NCBI GenBank assembly: GCA_963976815.1 | Contig: CAXBLU010000001.1 | Location: 434,001-498,000, forward strand | Direction: 5' to 3' | From: JAHRVQ01 sp963976815 | Lineage (GTDB): Bacteria > Pseudomonadota > Gammaproteobacteria > Pseudomonadales > Azotimanducaceae | Length of the DNA stretch: 64,000 nt | In this document: positions 44,558-54,400 of the stretch, piece by piece | Numbering within the stretch: position 1 is the stretch's first letter | Layout of the letters: each line of letters starts with the position of its first letter | Notes under the pieces: model-generated | Database searches by the model: none | Told to the model about the DNA's origin: nothing | What the model saw: only the letters and a program-made list of their open reading frames with translations | Made by a program: the position numbers and the translations under genes

Positions 44558-45150
44558 ATACTCCAGGGATTATCTGCAGTGTGGTTTTGGCACTAATGTT
44601 GACGGGTTGCGGCACGACTAGCCCTAAGCTTAATCCCGACTTTGCCTTTGTACATGTCAATGTTGTCGACCTTGAAGCCCAGCAGATTTTAACGGATCAA
44701 ATTGTATTGATTGAAGGTCAAGGCATTGTCGCGGTAGGGGATTTTTCCAAAACCATCATCGCAAAGGATGTTGCAACCCTGTTTGCCGAGGGGCACTACC
44801 TGGTTCCCCGCTGTATTAACTATCGGCCTGCCCCGAAACGAAGCCCGGGAAGCGATCAAAATGTAAATGAACAAGAGAAACCTGCAGGTAACGGAACTAC
44901 TCTGCTGGCCAGTTTAGATATTCATCGCTGTGTGGTTCTAGATGACCCACAGCTCATTGCTCCCGGGTACCCGGCTGAGCTTCTGCTTGTGGCTGAAAAC
45001 CCATTGTTGGACCTCACCAAAATAAAATCAATTGAAGGCGTCTATTCCAAAGGGGTATGGCGTGAAGGTAAAGCACTTGCTCCAACCTTAGAGGAAGCAG
45101 AAAACTTACGCCAAAAAAAAGGGGTTGAAGTCAATCACGACAACCCCTGA
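44554..45150 (+). CDS. Lipoprotein derived from an amidohydrolase that has lost its catalytic barrel
   Basis: A 198-residue protein with a lipoprotein signal (LALMLTGC; lipid Cys at residue 19). The next 45 residues (FVHVNVVDLEAQQ to IEGQGIVAVG) match the N-terminal beta strands of the amidohydrolase at 42472. The C-terminal IAPGYPAELLLVAENPLLDLTK and GVYSKGVWREG match its closing strands (IAPGMRADVVAVAGNPLTDITQ, KDGRVYK). The roughly 300-residue metal-binding barrel between them is replaced by about 60 unrelated residues, and no HxH site remains. It therefore cannot be a hydrolase and may bind a ligand or partner. It is translationally coupled to the sirtuin gene. Confidence 0.75.
   Translation: MNTPGIICSVVLALMLTGCGTTSPKLNPDFAFVHVNVVDLEAQQILTDQIVLIEGQGIVAVGDFSKTIIAKDVATLFAEGHYLVPRCINYRPAPKRSPGSDQNVNEQEKPAGNGTTLLASLDIHRCVVLDDPQLIAPGYPAELLLVAENPLLDLTKIKSIEGVYSKGVWREGKALAPTLEEAENLRQKKGVEVNHDNP
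45113..45148 (-). terminator. Minus-strand rho-independent terminator inside the end of the lipoprotein gene
   Basis: CAACCCCT (45141-45148) and AGGGGTTG (45120-45127) form an eight-base stem with a 13-base loop. Read on the minus strand, it is followed by a run of eight T (A at 45113-45120 on the plus strand). It lies beyond the stop of the oxidoreductase at 45261 and would end that transcript while encoding the C-terminal residues of the convergent lipoprotein. Confidence 0.75.
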
Positions 45151-45230
45151 TTTCCATGGTGTTTTCTTCAACACAACGGCTAAACCGTCTGATTCAAACT
45201 GGTAACCCAAGCCTGTCTAGTCTAGTTAAG

Positions 45231-45269
45231 CTGTCTAGTCATGCTGTCTAGTCATGCTATCTAGTCATC
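45231..45269. repeat. 13-bp tandem repeat overlapping the end of the oxidoreductase gene
   Basis: CTGTCTAGTCATG (45231-45243) is repeated at 45244-45256 and, with two changes, at 45257-45269. A partial related copy lies just upstream (45213-45225). The third copy contains the stop codon of the minus-strand oxidoreductase. Confidence 0.8.
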
Positions 45270-46253
45270 TGCGGCTAGTTGCACCAGCATCTTTCCGGTA
45301 TTTTGCCCCTGTAACAAACCAATCAATGCGGCTGGAGCCTGTTCAATCCCTTCCAGTATCGTTTCTTGATATTTGAGCTTTCCTGCCTTCAACCAGCCCC
45401 GCATATCCGACAAAAATTCTTCACGCATATGCTCAAACTCATAGACCACAAACCCTCTCATCATGACTCTGTTGTAGATCATGTTGGACAATGTTGTGAC
45501 CCCTTCTGATCTAGCGCCTTTGTTGTTGTAAGCGGAAATCATGCCGCAAACCGGTATCCGGCCAAGGGGTCGCATCTGCCCGCAGGCCGCGTCTAAATGT
45601 GCACCACCAACATTCTCAAAATAAACATCAATGCCCTCTGGCAGTGACCGGTGCAGTTCTTTGCTGATGCTAGACGTCTTGTAATTAAAAGCATCATCGA
45701 AGCCCAACTCATCAATGAGATGGCGAACTTTTTCATCGGACCCACAACTTCCGACAACCCGGCAATTTTTGATCTTTGCAATCTGTCCAACCACCGACCC
45801 CACAGCACCGGCTGCTGCGGAAACAAAAACATTGTCACCCTCTTTTAGCTCACCTGTGACCAGCAAACCGCCGTAAGCCGTCAGACCCGTCATGCCTAGA
45901 ATATGCATGTGGGTGGTAAGGGGTTCATCCTGAACGTCCAAAATAGTCAGCTGTTCCGGCTTGGCAACAACAAACTCTCTAAAACCAAAACGATGCTGCA
46001 CATAGGACCCTACAGGAAATGCAGAGTCATCACTCTCTATGACCTTACCAATGGTCCCCGCTGACATTGCTTCATCCAACTTGGTCTGGCCATTGGTCAT
46101 GGGTGGTCGCATAGCAGGGTCGACCGACATGATCAGGTTCTTAACCAAAATGCCTTTGCCGGAAAACTCTAGTTCTTTTTCTACCAGCAAAAAATCCTCT
46201 TCTTTAGGCAGGCCGTCAGGTCTCGCAACCAGATGAATTTCGCGATTTTTCAT
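45261..46253 (-). CDS. NADP-dependent medium-chain oxidoreductase (2-alkenal reductase / leukotriene B4 dehydrogenase type)
   Basis: A 330-residue zinc-free MDR-family reductase. The substrate domain includes LIMSVDPAMRPPM. The NADPH-binding domain includes GMTGLTAYGGL and VSAAAGAVGSVVGQIAK with VVGSCGSDEKV. VDVYFENVGG and GRIPVCGMISAYN are typical of the CurA/PTGR branch, which reduces the double bond of enones or 2-alkenals. It is cytoplasmic and a single gene. It is ended by the terminator at 45113-45148 and by a 13-bp repeat at its stop. Confidence 0.93.
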   Translation of the reverse strand: MKNREIHLVARPDGLPKEEDFLLVEKELEFSGKGILVKNLIMSVDPAMRPPMTNGQTKLDEAMSAGTIGKVIESDDSAFPVGSYVQHRFGFREFVVAKPEQLTILDVQDEPLTTHMHILGMTGLTAYGGLLVTGELKEGDNVFVSAAAGAVGSVVGQIAKIKNCRVVGSCGSDEKVRHLIDELGFDDAFNYKTSSISKELHRSLPEGIDVYFENVGGAHLDAACGQMRPLGRIPVCGMISAYNNKGARSEGVTTLSNMIYNRVMMRGFVVYEFEHMREEFLSDMRGWLKAGKLKYQETILEGIEQAPAALIGLLQGQNTGKMLVQLAADD

Positions 46254-46376
46254 ACTTTTCCCCTCTTAGATTTCAATTTGATCCGGAGTGTCTCTTATGT
46301 CGTGACGAGAATCAAAAATCTCTCCAACAAAGTCTCATGGACGGAGTCCCTGTTGACTTCATTCCCTCAGAGGAAC

Positions 46377-48863
46377 TTATCCACTATTGTGATTTTGAGT
46401 AGGATTGCCTTCCCGGAGTAGGGTTCTGACGGTCGTTAGGAGGTCCTGTAATCTGAATGGCTTAACCAGAATCGGATATTCCGAGGGGACGGTGGCTGAA
46501 TATCCGGTAATCATCAAAACCGGCAGGGTTGGATGTGTCTGCCTCAGCAACCGGATGAGTTGATCTCCAGATAAACTGCCAGGCATTTTCAGGTCTGATA
46601 TCAGCAGGTCAATTTCACCCAGCTCATTGAGCCTATTCACTGCGTCGTCTCCATCCTGGGCCAGGTGCACAAGATAACCCGCATTCTCCAGGGCCATTTT
46701 TCCCACCTCACGGATCTGCTCTTCATCTTCAACCAGCAGAATTGTTTCTCCCCCGGCAAACTCAGGATAAGCCAGGGCAGTCTCAACCGGTGCCCCGACA
46801 GCCACCTCAGAAGAAAAGAACAGGTTAACAGTTGTCCCCTCTCCAGGTACTGACCTAATTTCCAACTGTCCACCGGACTGGTTCATAAAACCCTCAACCA
46901 TCGCCAGCCCAAGACCAGAGCCTTCCGCAGGACCTTTGGTTGAGTAAAACGGCTCAGTTGCCGCTTTCACTTCCTCGGGACTCATTCCCCGCCCGTTGTC
47001 AGCAACAGAGATGACAATTGATTTATCCTGTCTAGTGACACTTATCTCTATCAGCGCACCTTCTTTACTAGCTTCGCCGGCATTTAAAATCAGGTTCAAC
47101 ATGGCACTGACTAACTGACCGGGATCAACGCGAATAAGCAACGACTCCGAAGTATCCATTTCAGTAGTAAACTCAACCGTTCCGTTAGCCGTCCGCTGAA
47201 ACATCTGGCGGTTTGAAGAGAAAAACTGTACCAGGTCGACCAACACCGGTTGCAAGACCTGTTGGCGGGCGTAGGCCAACAGTCCGCCGGTTATCGCTTT
47301 ACCGGAATCAGAGGCAGTCAAAATATCCTCCGCTAGCTTCTTTTGTTCCTCCGCCAGGTCCAGAAGCAGAAGTTCAGCGGACAATTGAATGACGGTTAAC
47401 AGATTATTAAAGTCGTGGGCGACGCCGCCCGTCAGTTGACCAACCAGGCGCAGCTTTTCATCATTCGCCAATCGCAATTCCAGCTCTGCTCGTTCCCGCT
47501 CTGCCTCATTGTGCTGTTCCATGACCTGCTGAACCTCGTGGGTTCGGATCTCAACCTCCCGTTGCAACCGGGCAGCAACTTCTTTGTGAACTTCGGTCTC
47601 CCGGACCTTTGACCTGTGTCGATAGTAAAAGGCGATCAGCACTAATAGGGTTAACACAATCGCAATTGCGCCATAATCAAATAGCCGGACAAGTTGACTT
47701 TCCGCTTGCAAAACCTTCTGGCGTTCTTCAGCGAGATCTAACTGTTGGTTTTTAACATCAATTTCATTGCTCACGGAGAGTGACGCGAGTCGTCGGGCGA
47801 AATCGGCACTTTGCGCTCGCTGCGCAGCTTCCGAGGCTAACACGCCATGCTGGTATGCATTTTCATATTGTCCCGCTTTGGCGAACGCACGAGCTAACAA
47901 GTCGTGAGCTGGACCTAGTTCGAGGGAAAATTCGTCCGTTGAAAACTGATCAAGAAATTTCACAAGATAATCAATCGCAATAGCCGGTTCGTTATATTCG
48001 AGTAGCATTTTTCCGTAAACCAATGACAGCTCACGCAAACGACCGGGGTTATCTTGACTCGTCGCTATTTCAATGCCCTTTAACAGCGCCACTTCAGCCT
48101 CGGCAACTCGCTCTAAACCAAGATAGGCTTGGCCAAGCGCTAACTGCGCCTGAGCGGAACTGTCGGGGGAGACCGCAATATCAGAGCGCTCTATCCAGGG
48201 CTTTAACTCTAGCAATGCTTCGTTGTATCTTCCGACGCCACTTAAGGACAAAGCGACCTGGGTATGGGCAATATATTGACGGGTTAACTGATTGGTCTGG
48301 GTTAACCAGGGAATCACAATTGCATAGCTTCTAAGGGCAGCTTCGTGTTTACCTGCCTGGGCTTGCACGTACCCCAAATTGTAAGCCAGGATGGTTGGCA
48401 ATACTTCATCTGACGCCAACACGGATTTTTCTTGATCCGCCATTTCAAACGCTTGTATCGCGAGATCCGTTAACCCGGAAAGCATCAGGGCAACACCTCG
48501 ATTGTGGAGCAGCGTCACCAGTACTACTTGATCCTCCATCAAGGGCAGCTTAATCGCCGCTTCAAACTCAGCCAGGGCCTCTTCGGCTTTTCCCCGTCGA
48601 ACGAAATAGTATCCCCTGGCGTTATAAGCAATCGCACGACTTACTGTGCTGAGCTGACCTGTGTCTCGATTTTCATTTTCTAAACTCTCGCAAAACGGCG
48701 TGGCCTCCGCCATCAAACCTTGACGAATATTAAATTCACAATGATAAGCCGTGGAGATCAAAAAGAACGATTCGTCCCAGGTTGAGGTATCCATAGCGTT
48801 TAATCTTTGCAGGGCTCTGGCCTGGTCGCTCTGACCCAGCTTCCGAACAATGGCAAATTCCAC
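46377..48863 (-). CDS. Hybrid sensor kinase with TPR sensor region (TPR-TM-HisKA-HATPase-REC)
   Basis: Counting from the GTG at 48863 this is 828 residues. TPR-like helices occupy 30-350, a transmembrane helix is near 396-414 (AIAIVLTLLVLIAFYY), a coiled coil 420-470, HisKA with His483 in GGVAHDFNN, and HATPase with ADNGRGMS and GSGLGLAMV. The C-terminal receiver has Asp757 and KPF at 801-803. Upstream of the GTG the frame stays open for 57 codons and encodes a signal-peptide-like stretch (RPIVLLLWLFATQGINA then DD), but no ATG, GTG or TTG is in it. The true start may be an AUC, AUA or AUU codon near 48984-49004. Without it, the TPR region would not be exported. Signal and target are unknown. 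Confidence 0.88.
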   Translation of the reverse strand: MEFAIVRKLGQSDQARALQRLNAMDTSTWDESFFLISTAYHCEFNIRQGLMAEATPFCESLENENRDTGQLSTVSRAIAYNARGYYFVRRGKAEEALAEFEAAIKLPLMEDQVVLVTLLHNRGVALMLSGLTDLAIQAFEMADQEKSVLASDEVLPTILAYNLGYVQAQAGKHEAALRSYAIVIPWLTQTNQLTRQYIAHTQVALSLSGVGRYNEALLELKPWIERSDIAVSPDSSAQAQLALGQAYLGLERVAEAEVALLKGIEIATSQDNPGRLRELSLVYGKMLLEYNEPAIAIDYLVKFLDQFSTDEFSLELGPAHDLLARAFAKAGQYENAYQHGVLASEAAQRAQSADFARRLASLSVSNEIDVKNQQLDLAEERQKVLQAESQLVRLFDYGAIAIVLTLLVLIAFYYRHRSKVRETEVHKEVAARLQREVEIRTHEVQQVMEQHNEAERERAELELRLANDEKLRLVGQLTGGVAHDFNNLLTVIQLSAELLLLDLAEEQKKLAEDILTASDSGKAITGGLLAYARQQVLQPVLVDLVQFFSSNRQMFQRTANGTVEFTTEMDTSESLLIRVDPGQLVSAMLNLILNAGEASKEGALIEISVTRQDKSIVISVADNGRGMSPEEVKAATEPFYSTKGPAEGSGLGLAMVEGFMNQSGGQLEIRSVPGEGTTVNLFFSSEVAVGAPVETALAYPEFAGGETILLVEDEEQIREVGKMALENAGYLVHLAQDGDDAVNRLNELGEIDLLISDLKMPGSLSGDQLIRLLRQTHPTLPVLMITGYSATVPSEYPILVKPFRLQDLLTTVRTLLREGNPTQNHNSG

Positions 48864-49004
48864 GCTGACAGAATCAGGACTGCGCTCAGCGAGGGTTTCA
48901 AGTTCAGCTAACGTCAGGAGGTGGTAGGACTCAAAATCATCTGCGTTGATGCCCTGGGTAGCAAAAAGCCATAAAAGCAGAACAATGGGACGTAATATGT
49001 TGAT

Positions 49005-49342
49005 GCGACAAGCCTCAAAAACGGTACTAAGAGGTCAATATAGGCGGATTATCGGTCTTTGCCTAGGGCACAGCTGGCCGAAATCAATAGCGTCTTTTAA
49101 GAAAAAATGGATCAGTTAACTCAATCAAATTCATCCGCTCCACTAAAGAAGCGAGTTCAAGCGGATCCATGGCTAGCCCAACAGCCTGTTCTGCGCGCAA
49201 ACAATAGGCCGATAGCAGCTGAATTGCGTCACAAAAAAGATAGCGCCACAAAATAGCGCCACAAAATAGCGTCGCCTGACCGGGTAGCTGCATTAGTGAG
49301 ATGCAGATTCCTAGGGTTGAACCACTATGCACTCGAGACCTG
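49005..49342. other. Intergenic region between the hybrid kinase and the EAL protein
   Basis: No convincing gene. A 98-codon minus-strand frame (49084-49380) has low-complexity residues, no ribosome site and overlaps the end of the EAL gene, so it is not called. The only structure seen is the 13-bp repeat at 49240-49271. Confidence 0.55.
49240..49271. repeat. 13-bp tandem repeat
   Basis: ATAGCGCCACAAA occurs at 49240-49252 and 49253-49265, followed by ATAGCG. It is non-coding, 72-103 bases beyond the stop of the EAL gene. Confidence 0.75.
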
Positions 49343-51439
49343 TTAGGCGTGATCAGGAATGTTTTCAAGTCTCGGTTCAACGGTGCATTGGGTCTCTTTT
49401 TTCAGGTAGGACACTAATTGCACCGCCGGCAGCGGTCGACTGTAATAATAGCCTTGAATGTAGTCGCAGCCGCTTTGTTTCAGAATCGAAACTTGTTCTT
49501 CGGTCTCGACGCCCTCCGCAAGCACTTTTAATCCCAGGTTCTGCCCCATAGCAATAATCGCCCGGGTAATTTCCTGATCATCGGTATTATTGGTGATGTC
49601 CTGAATAAAAGAACGGTCAATTTTAAGCGTATTGAGGGGAAAACGTTTGAGATAAGCCAGCGAAGAGTAGCCTGTACCAAAATCATCAATGCTAATACTT
49701 AAGCCGAGCGCGCGTAATTCTTTAAGCATCCGAATGTTCTGCTCAACATTCTTCATGGCGATACCCTCGGTAATTTCTAACGCGAGGGATTCCGGCGAAA
49801 TACCTGTTTCTCGAATAATCCCTCCAACCATATCGGGAACATTGTTCTCGAATTGTCTCGCGGACAAATTTACTGCCACCCGGAAACCGCCTATGCCGAG
49901 CTTGTTCCAACAACTAATCTGTTGGCAGACCGACCGCAATACATATTCACCAAGGGGCAGAATCAGACCTGTTCGCTCCGCGATGGGAATAAATTCTGCA
50001 GGTGATACTAGACCTTCTGTTGGATGGGGCCACCGAACCAGAGCTTCCATACTCACCAGTCTTTCGGTTTGTACGTCAACAATAGGTTGATAGTAAACCT
50101 CAAACACACCATCGGTCAGTGCCTGCTGCATTGAACTCTTGCGCTTGATAAAGCCAAGAGCATTTTTATACATTTCATCGTCGAAGATGATATGTGCACC
50201 TTTTGCATCGGCTTTTGCTCGATGCAAGGCTGTATCGGCATCTCGCATCAGTTCTGTCGCCTTTGAGCCCGCTCTGTGTAAAACAATACCGCAGCTTGCT
50301 GAAAAATCGACAACTTCATCACCGAGATCAATGGGAGTCGCAATAACCTTTTGAATTCTCTGGCAAGCTTCAATTGCGCCTGCCGCAGAATCTACCGGGT
50401 CGAGCAACACAGCAAAAATGTCGGAACCAAACCTTGCAACAGTGTCGTCTGGTCGAACGGTCTGTTCAATTCTGGTTCCCACCACCTTTAGCAATCGATC
50501 TCCATGATGGTGACCGAGCCCTTCGTTAATCGTACTAAATCCGTCTAGATCAACGAACACAACAGCAAAATGATCTCTAGCACCCCGCTCACGGCGAGTG
50601 ATTGCCCTTTCCAGTCGATCTATAAATAGAGATCGATTTGCCAGGCCTGTCAGGTCATCGAAAAACGCACTTTGGCGGATCTTTTCTTCAAACGATATTT
50701 GTCGTGTGATGTCGCGAAAGGTGATGACCACTAGTTCATCACCTGCGCTTTGAATAACGTTTGCAGAAATTTCGATAGGTAGTTGATCTTGATTAGCCCG
50801 GAGAAGGCGCTGCCTAAGATTCACCACAACAGAACCCGGTGACAACACACCAGTATCAAATTGCTCGCCAGCTTCCTCAAAAGGTCGAAGCGGCATGACC
50901 CGTGAAAGGCTGGCAAGTTCGGCATTTGCGCGACCCCAGCCCGTGATTTTCTCAGCCATAGGATTAAACAGACAAATCTTTCCTTTTAGATCCGTCACAA
51001 TAACGCCATCACTGATACTGGTTAGCGTTGCATCCAAGCGCCGTCTGGTATTGGAGAGATCTTTCTCTACCCGATGCTTGTAGAACGCAATTTCAATATT
51101 AATTTCTAACTCACGATTATCGAACGGCTTTAGAACATAACCATAAGGAGTACTGACCTTTGCTCGGGCCAGAGTTTCTTCATTGGAGTAAGCAGTACAA
51201 AAGATCACCGGGACATCGTAGCTTTGCCTAATCGTGATGGCAGCTTCGATCCCATCAATGTCATCCTGCAGATGAATGTCCATTAGGACCAGATCGGGGC
51301 GCAATGTTAACGCCTTCTCAATTGCCTCTGATCCTTTACTAGCGGTACCTAATACTTCGTAACCCATGCGGGTAAGCCGCGACTTAATGTCGCGGGCGAC
51401 GAGTACCTCGTCTTCAACGACTAACAGCGACTTGGTCAT
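49343..51439 (-). CDS. REC-PAS-GGDEF-EAL response regulator, probable cyclic-di-GMP phosphodiesterase
   Basis: A 698-residue protein counted from ATG 51439; the receiver begins at once (MTKSLLVVEDE), so the 18 extra upstream codons are left out. The receiver has Asp54 in LVLMDIHLQ and PYGYVLKPFDNRELE. PAS covers about 133-250. The GGDEF domain has its signature degraded to GSDIF (338-342), so it should not make c-di-GMP. The EAL domain is intact: EALVRW (465-470), ISIDDFGTGYSSL and LAEGVETEEQ, predicting hydrolysis of c-di-GMP. The start lies inside the end of the sensor kinase gene (26-base overlap), strongly suggesting that kinase phosphorylates it. Confidence 0.92.
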   Translation of the reverse strand: MTKSLLVVEDEVLVARDIKSRLTRMGYEVLGTASKGSEAIEKALTLRPDLVLMDIHLQDDIDGIEAAITIRQSYDVPVIFCTAYSNEETLARAKVSTPYGYVLKPFDNRELEINIEIAFYKHRVEKDLSNTRRRLDATLTSISDGVIVTDLKGKICLFNPMAEKITGWGRANAELASLSRVMPLRPFEEAGEQFDTGVLSPGSVVVNLRQRLLRANQDQLPIEISANVIQSAGDELVVITFRDITRQISFEEKIRQSAFFDDLTGLANRSLFIDRLERAITRRERGARDHFAVVFVDLDGFSTINEGLGHHHGDRLLKVVGTRIEQTVRPDDTVARFGSDIFAVLLDPVDSAAGAIEACQRIQKVIATPIDLGDEVVDFSASCGIVLHRAGSKATELMRDADTALHRAKADAKGAHIIFDDEMYKNALGFIKRKSSMQQALTDGVFEVYYQPIVDVQTERLVSMEALVRWPHPTEGLVSPAEFIPIAERTGLILPLGEYVLRSVCQQISCWNKLGIGGFRVAVNLSARQFENNVPDMVGGIIRETGISPESLALEITEGIAMKNVEQNIRMLKELRALGLSISIDDFGTGYSSLAYLKRFPLNTLKIDRSFIQDITNNTDDQEITRAIIAMGQNLGLKVLAEGVETEEQVSILKQSGCDYIQGYYYSRPLPAVQLVSYLKKETQCTVEPRLENIPDHA

Positions 51440-54400
51440 GCTTCTCTTTCCTTGGGAAGGCAATCTCAAAGTGAGCTCCTTCCTTACTTTCAAAATTTAG
51501 GCAACCATCGATTTGTTGAGTGAGAATCGACACAATTTCCATGCCCATTGACGTGGTGGAATCCACGGAGAAATCACCGGGCAAACCTTTGCCGTTATCA
51601 CCGATTTCCAGCACATACTGACAACCAACACTGCGGAAGCGGACGTATATTTGCCCTCTCCCATCAAGTCCATTTCCCTCTAAACCCTTAAATGCGTGTT
51701 TTAAAGAATTAGAAATCAATTCATTGATGATTAATCCACAGGGCACCGCTGTCTCGATGTCGAGGGCCACGTTGTCCACCTGGATATCCAGGGAAACAAT
51801 CACGCCGGGAACCGAGTAGAAACGATGCAAACTGTTGGCCAACATGTTGATGTAATCTTCGAAATCAATCTCCAGCAGATTGTCCGACTGGTATAGGTTC
51901 TCGTGAATGAGGGCCATCGACTTAATGCGTTGTTGGCTTTCACCCAGCAGCTCAGTAAATACTTCATCAGCAACTGTCTCTGCCTGGATATTCAACAGAC
52001 TAGAGATGACCTGCATATTGTTCTTAACCCTGTGATGCACTTCTTTCAGCAACAATTCCTTTTCTTTAAGGGAATTGGCGAGCTCACGTTGTACCGCCTT
52101 GTTCTCAGAAATCTCGTATTTCAATGCGGTGGTGCGTTCATCAACCAGGGCCTGCAAATTCATTCGGTGGCCTTCTAGTTCTGACTCCACCTTTTTGCGA
52201 TCCGTTACGTCTCGAGCAATGCTGACAAAAGCAGTCTCGTTGTCATTATCATCATGCACTGCGGCAATGGTAATCTCCGTTGTCACCTGTTCGGTACCAC
52301 GGCGGGATTTAACCTCACCATGCCAACGTCCATTTTGTCGTAAACCTACCCGGGCAAGACTTGCATCAGCCGGGTCTGAAAACAGGAGGGACATGATCGA
52401 CCGGCCCACAGCATGGGTAGGCGACAATCCCAAAATGTTTTCGATAGCGTTATTGGAGTACATCAAGTTTTTGTTTGCGTCAGCGATGAGCACACAATCC
52501 GTTGCTTCTTCTAACGACTCAATATAAAGCTGTAATCGGTCGCTATAACGTTTTTCCGCCTCACGCCGCAGCCGTGCTTCGTTTGCTTTTAAACCCTGGT
52601 AAAGCAAGATCACAACAACAACCAGATAAATCACGTATGCCCACCAGGTTGCCCAGATGGGTGGATTAACTTCTAATTGAATGGACGTGCCAGCCCGATT
52701 CCAAATACCATCATTGTTCGAGCCCTGCAGGAGGAACTGATACTGTCCAGCATCCAGATTAGTGTAGGTCACCTGATGTGAATCGTTTGCCTCAATCCAG
52801 TTCTGGTTAAATCCCTCTAACTTGTATCGGAAACGATTCTTATGGGGCGCGGTAAAATCCATGACCGCAAATTCAAAACCAATGACTGAGTCATTGTGGT
52901 TAAGTTCGATTGAGCTACTTCGGTATACAGGCACCGCTAGAGGCACTGGTTGGTTAAACTTGGAAAACTGCGTAATCCTCACGGGAGGCACATAGCTGTT
53001 ACCGCGAATGAGGCCTGGGTCAAAGGCATTAAAGCCGTTATTTCCTCCGAATAAAAAGGTTCCATCAGAAAGCTCTAAGAAGGCGCCGCTGTTAAAATCA
53101 TCACTTTGTAAACCGTGGGTCGAGTCATAAACCTGGACTCTACCGGTGGTGGGATCTAAAACCGACAACCCTTTACCACCACTAATCCAAATTTTGCCCT
53201 GCTCATCTGCCAGCATCCCATAAACCAGATCGCTTGCGAGGCCCGCTGAGCGGGTGTACCGCTTAAATGAATTAGTCCGACTGTTAAATCGATTCATGCC
53301 TCGATCTCGAGTGCCAACCCAGATCACGTTGTCTTCGTTCAATAATGAAATAACATTGTCACTCGATAGTGAACTATCGTCCTGCGGATCATGCCGCAGA
53401 ATTTCTGTAGCGCCCGTTTCGGGGTCAAGTACAACAATGCCACCACCGTCGGTTGCTACCCACATTCGACCATCCTCGGCTTCGACAATGTCGAGGGTTT
53501 TCAACTCAGAAAATTGTTCGCCTTCTGATCCATTGGGGAATCTTTCAAATCTGCCGTCACCCAGATACCGATTAACGCCGCCCCCATAGGTTGTGATCCA
53601 AATGTCGCCCCGACTATCGGTATAGATTTTACTGATGGCATTGGAGCTGACCGACATTGGGTCATTAGGATCGTGTTGCATGATAGAAAATAGCTGATCG
53701 CCTTTAAGCAGATTGATGCCGCCAATCATGGTGCCAACCCACAACACATCCTCGTGTACATCCAGGGACATAATCTTATTGTCTGTCAGGCCCATGTCCT
53801 TTGCGGGTAGATGCACAAACTTCCCCGCCGTTGCATCCCATTTGTTAAGCCCATTAAATGTTCCTATCCAAACGTCATTCAGTTTCCCTTCGGCGAAGGA
53901 GGCGATGGCATTACTTGCAAGCCCGCCCCGGGAGCTGTCCTGACTGAACCTGGGGAACGAATTGGTTTTAGCATTAAATTTGCTAACGCCGTTAAATGTG
54001 CCAACCCAAATGACACCACCTTCGTCCTGAAACAATTCGATAACCGTGTCGTCGCCGAGACTATGAACATCCGTTTGATCATTTCGGTACCGGGTAAAAC
54101 TTTTTGTCGCCGCGTCATAGAGGTTCAGTCCTGCATCACTGCCTACCCATATGTCGCCATTGGCATCGAGCAACATGCTACGAACACGATTTGCAGCAAG
54201 ACTATTGTCGTCATTTTTATCGAATGAAAAAGCATCAACGGTTCCGCCACCGGGACGATACACAGTAATGCCACCATTGGTCGTTGAGACCCACAGGTTA
54301 CCGTCTGCATCTTCCATGATGTCACGGACATACTGATCTTGAAGCTCAATGTCATTCACGCGATTAAAAGCATCGCTAGCTTGATCCAGACGATAAAGTC

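Noticed and set aside
49084..49380. 98-codon minus-strand open frame next to the EAL gene
   Set aside because: It has no ribosome site, runs through a 13-bp repeat, overlaps the end of a confident gene and has no recognisable protein pattern.
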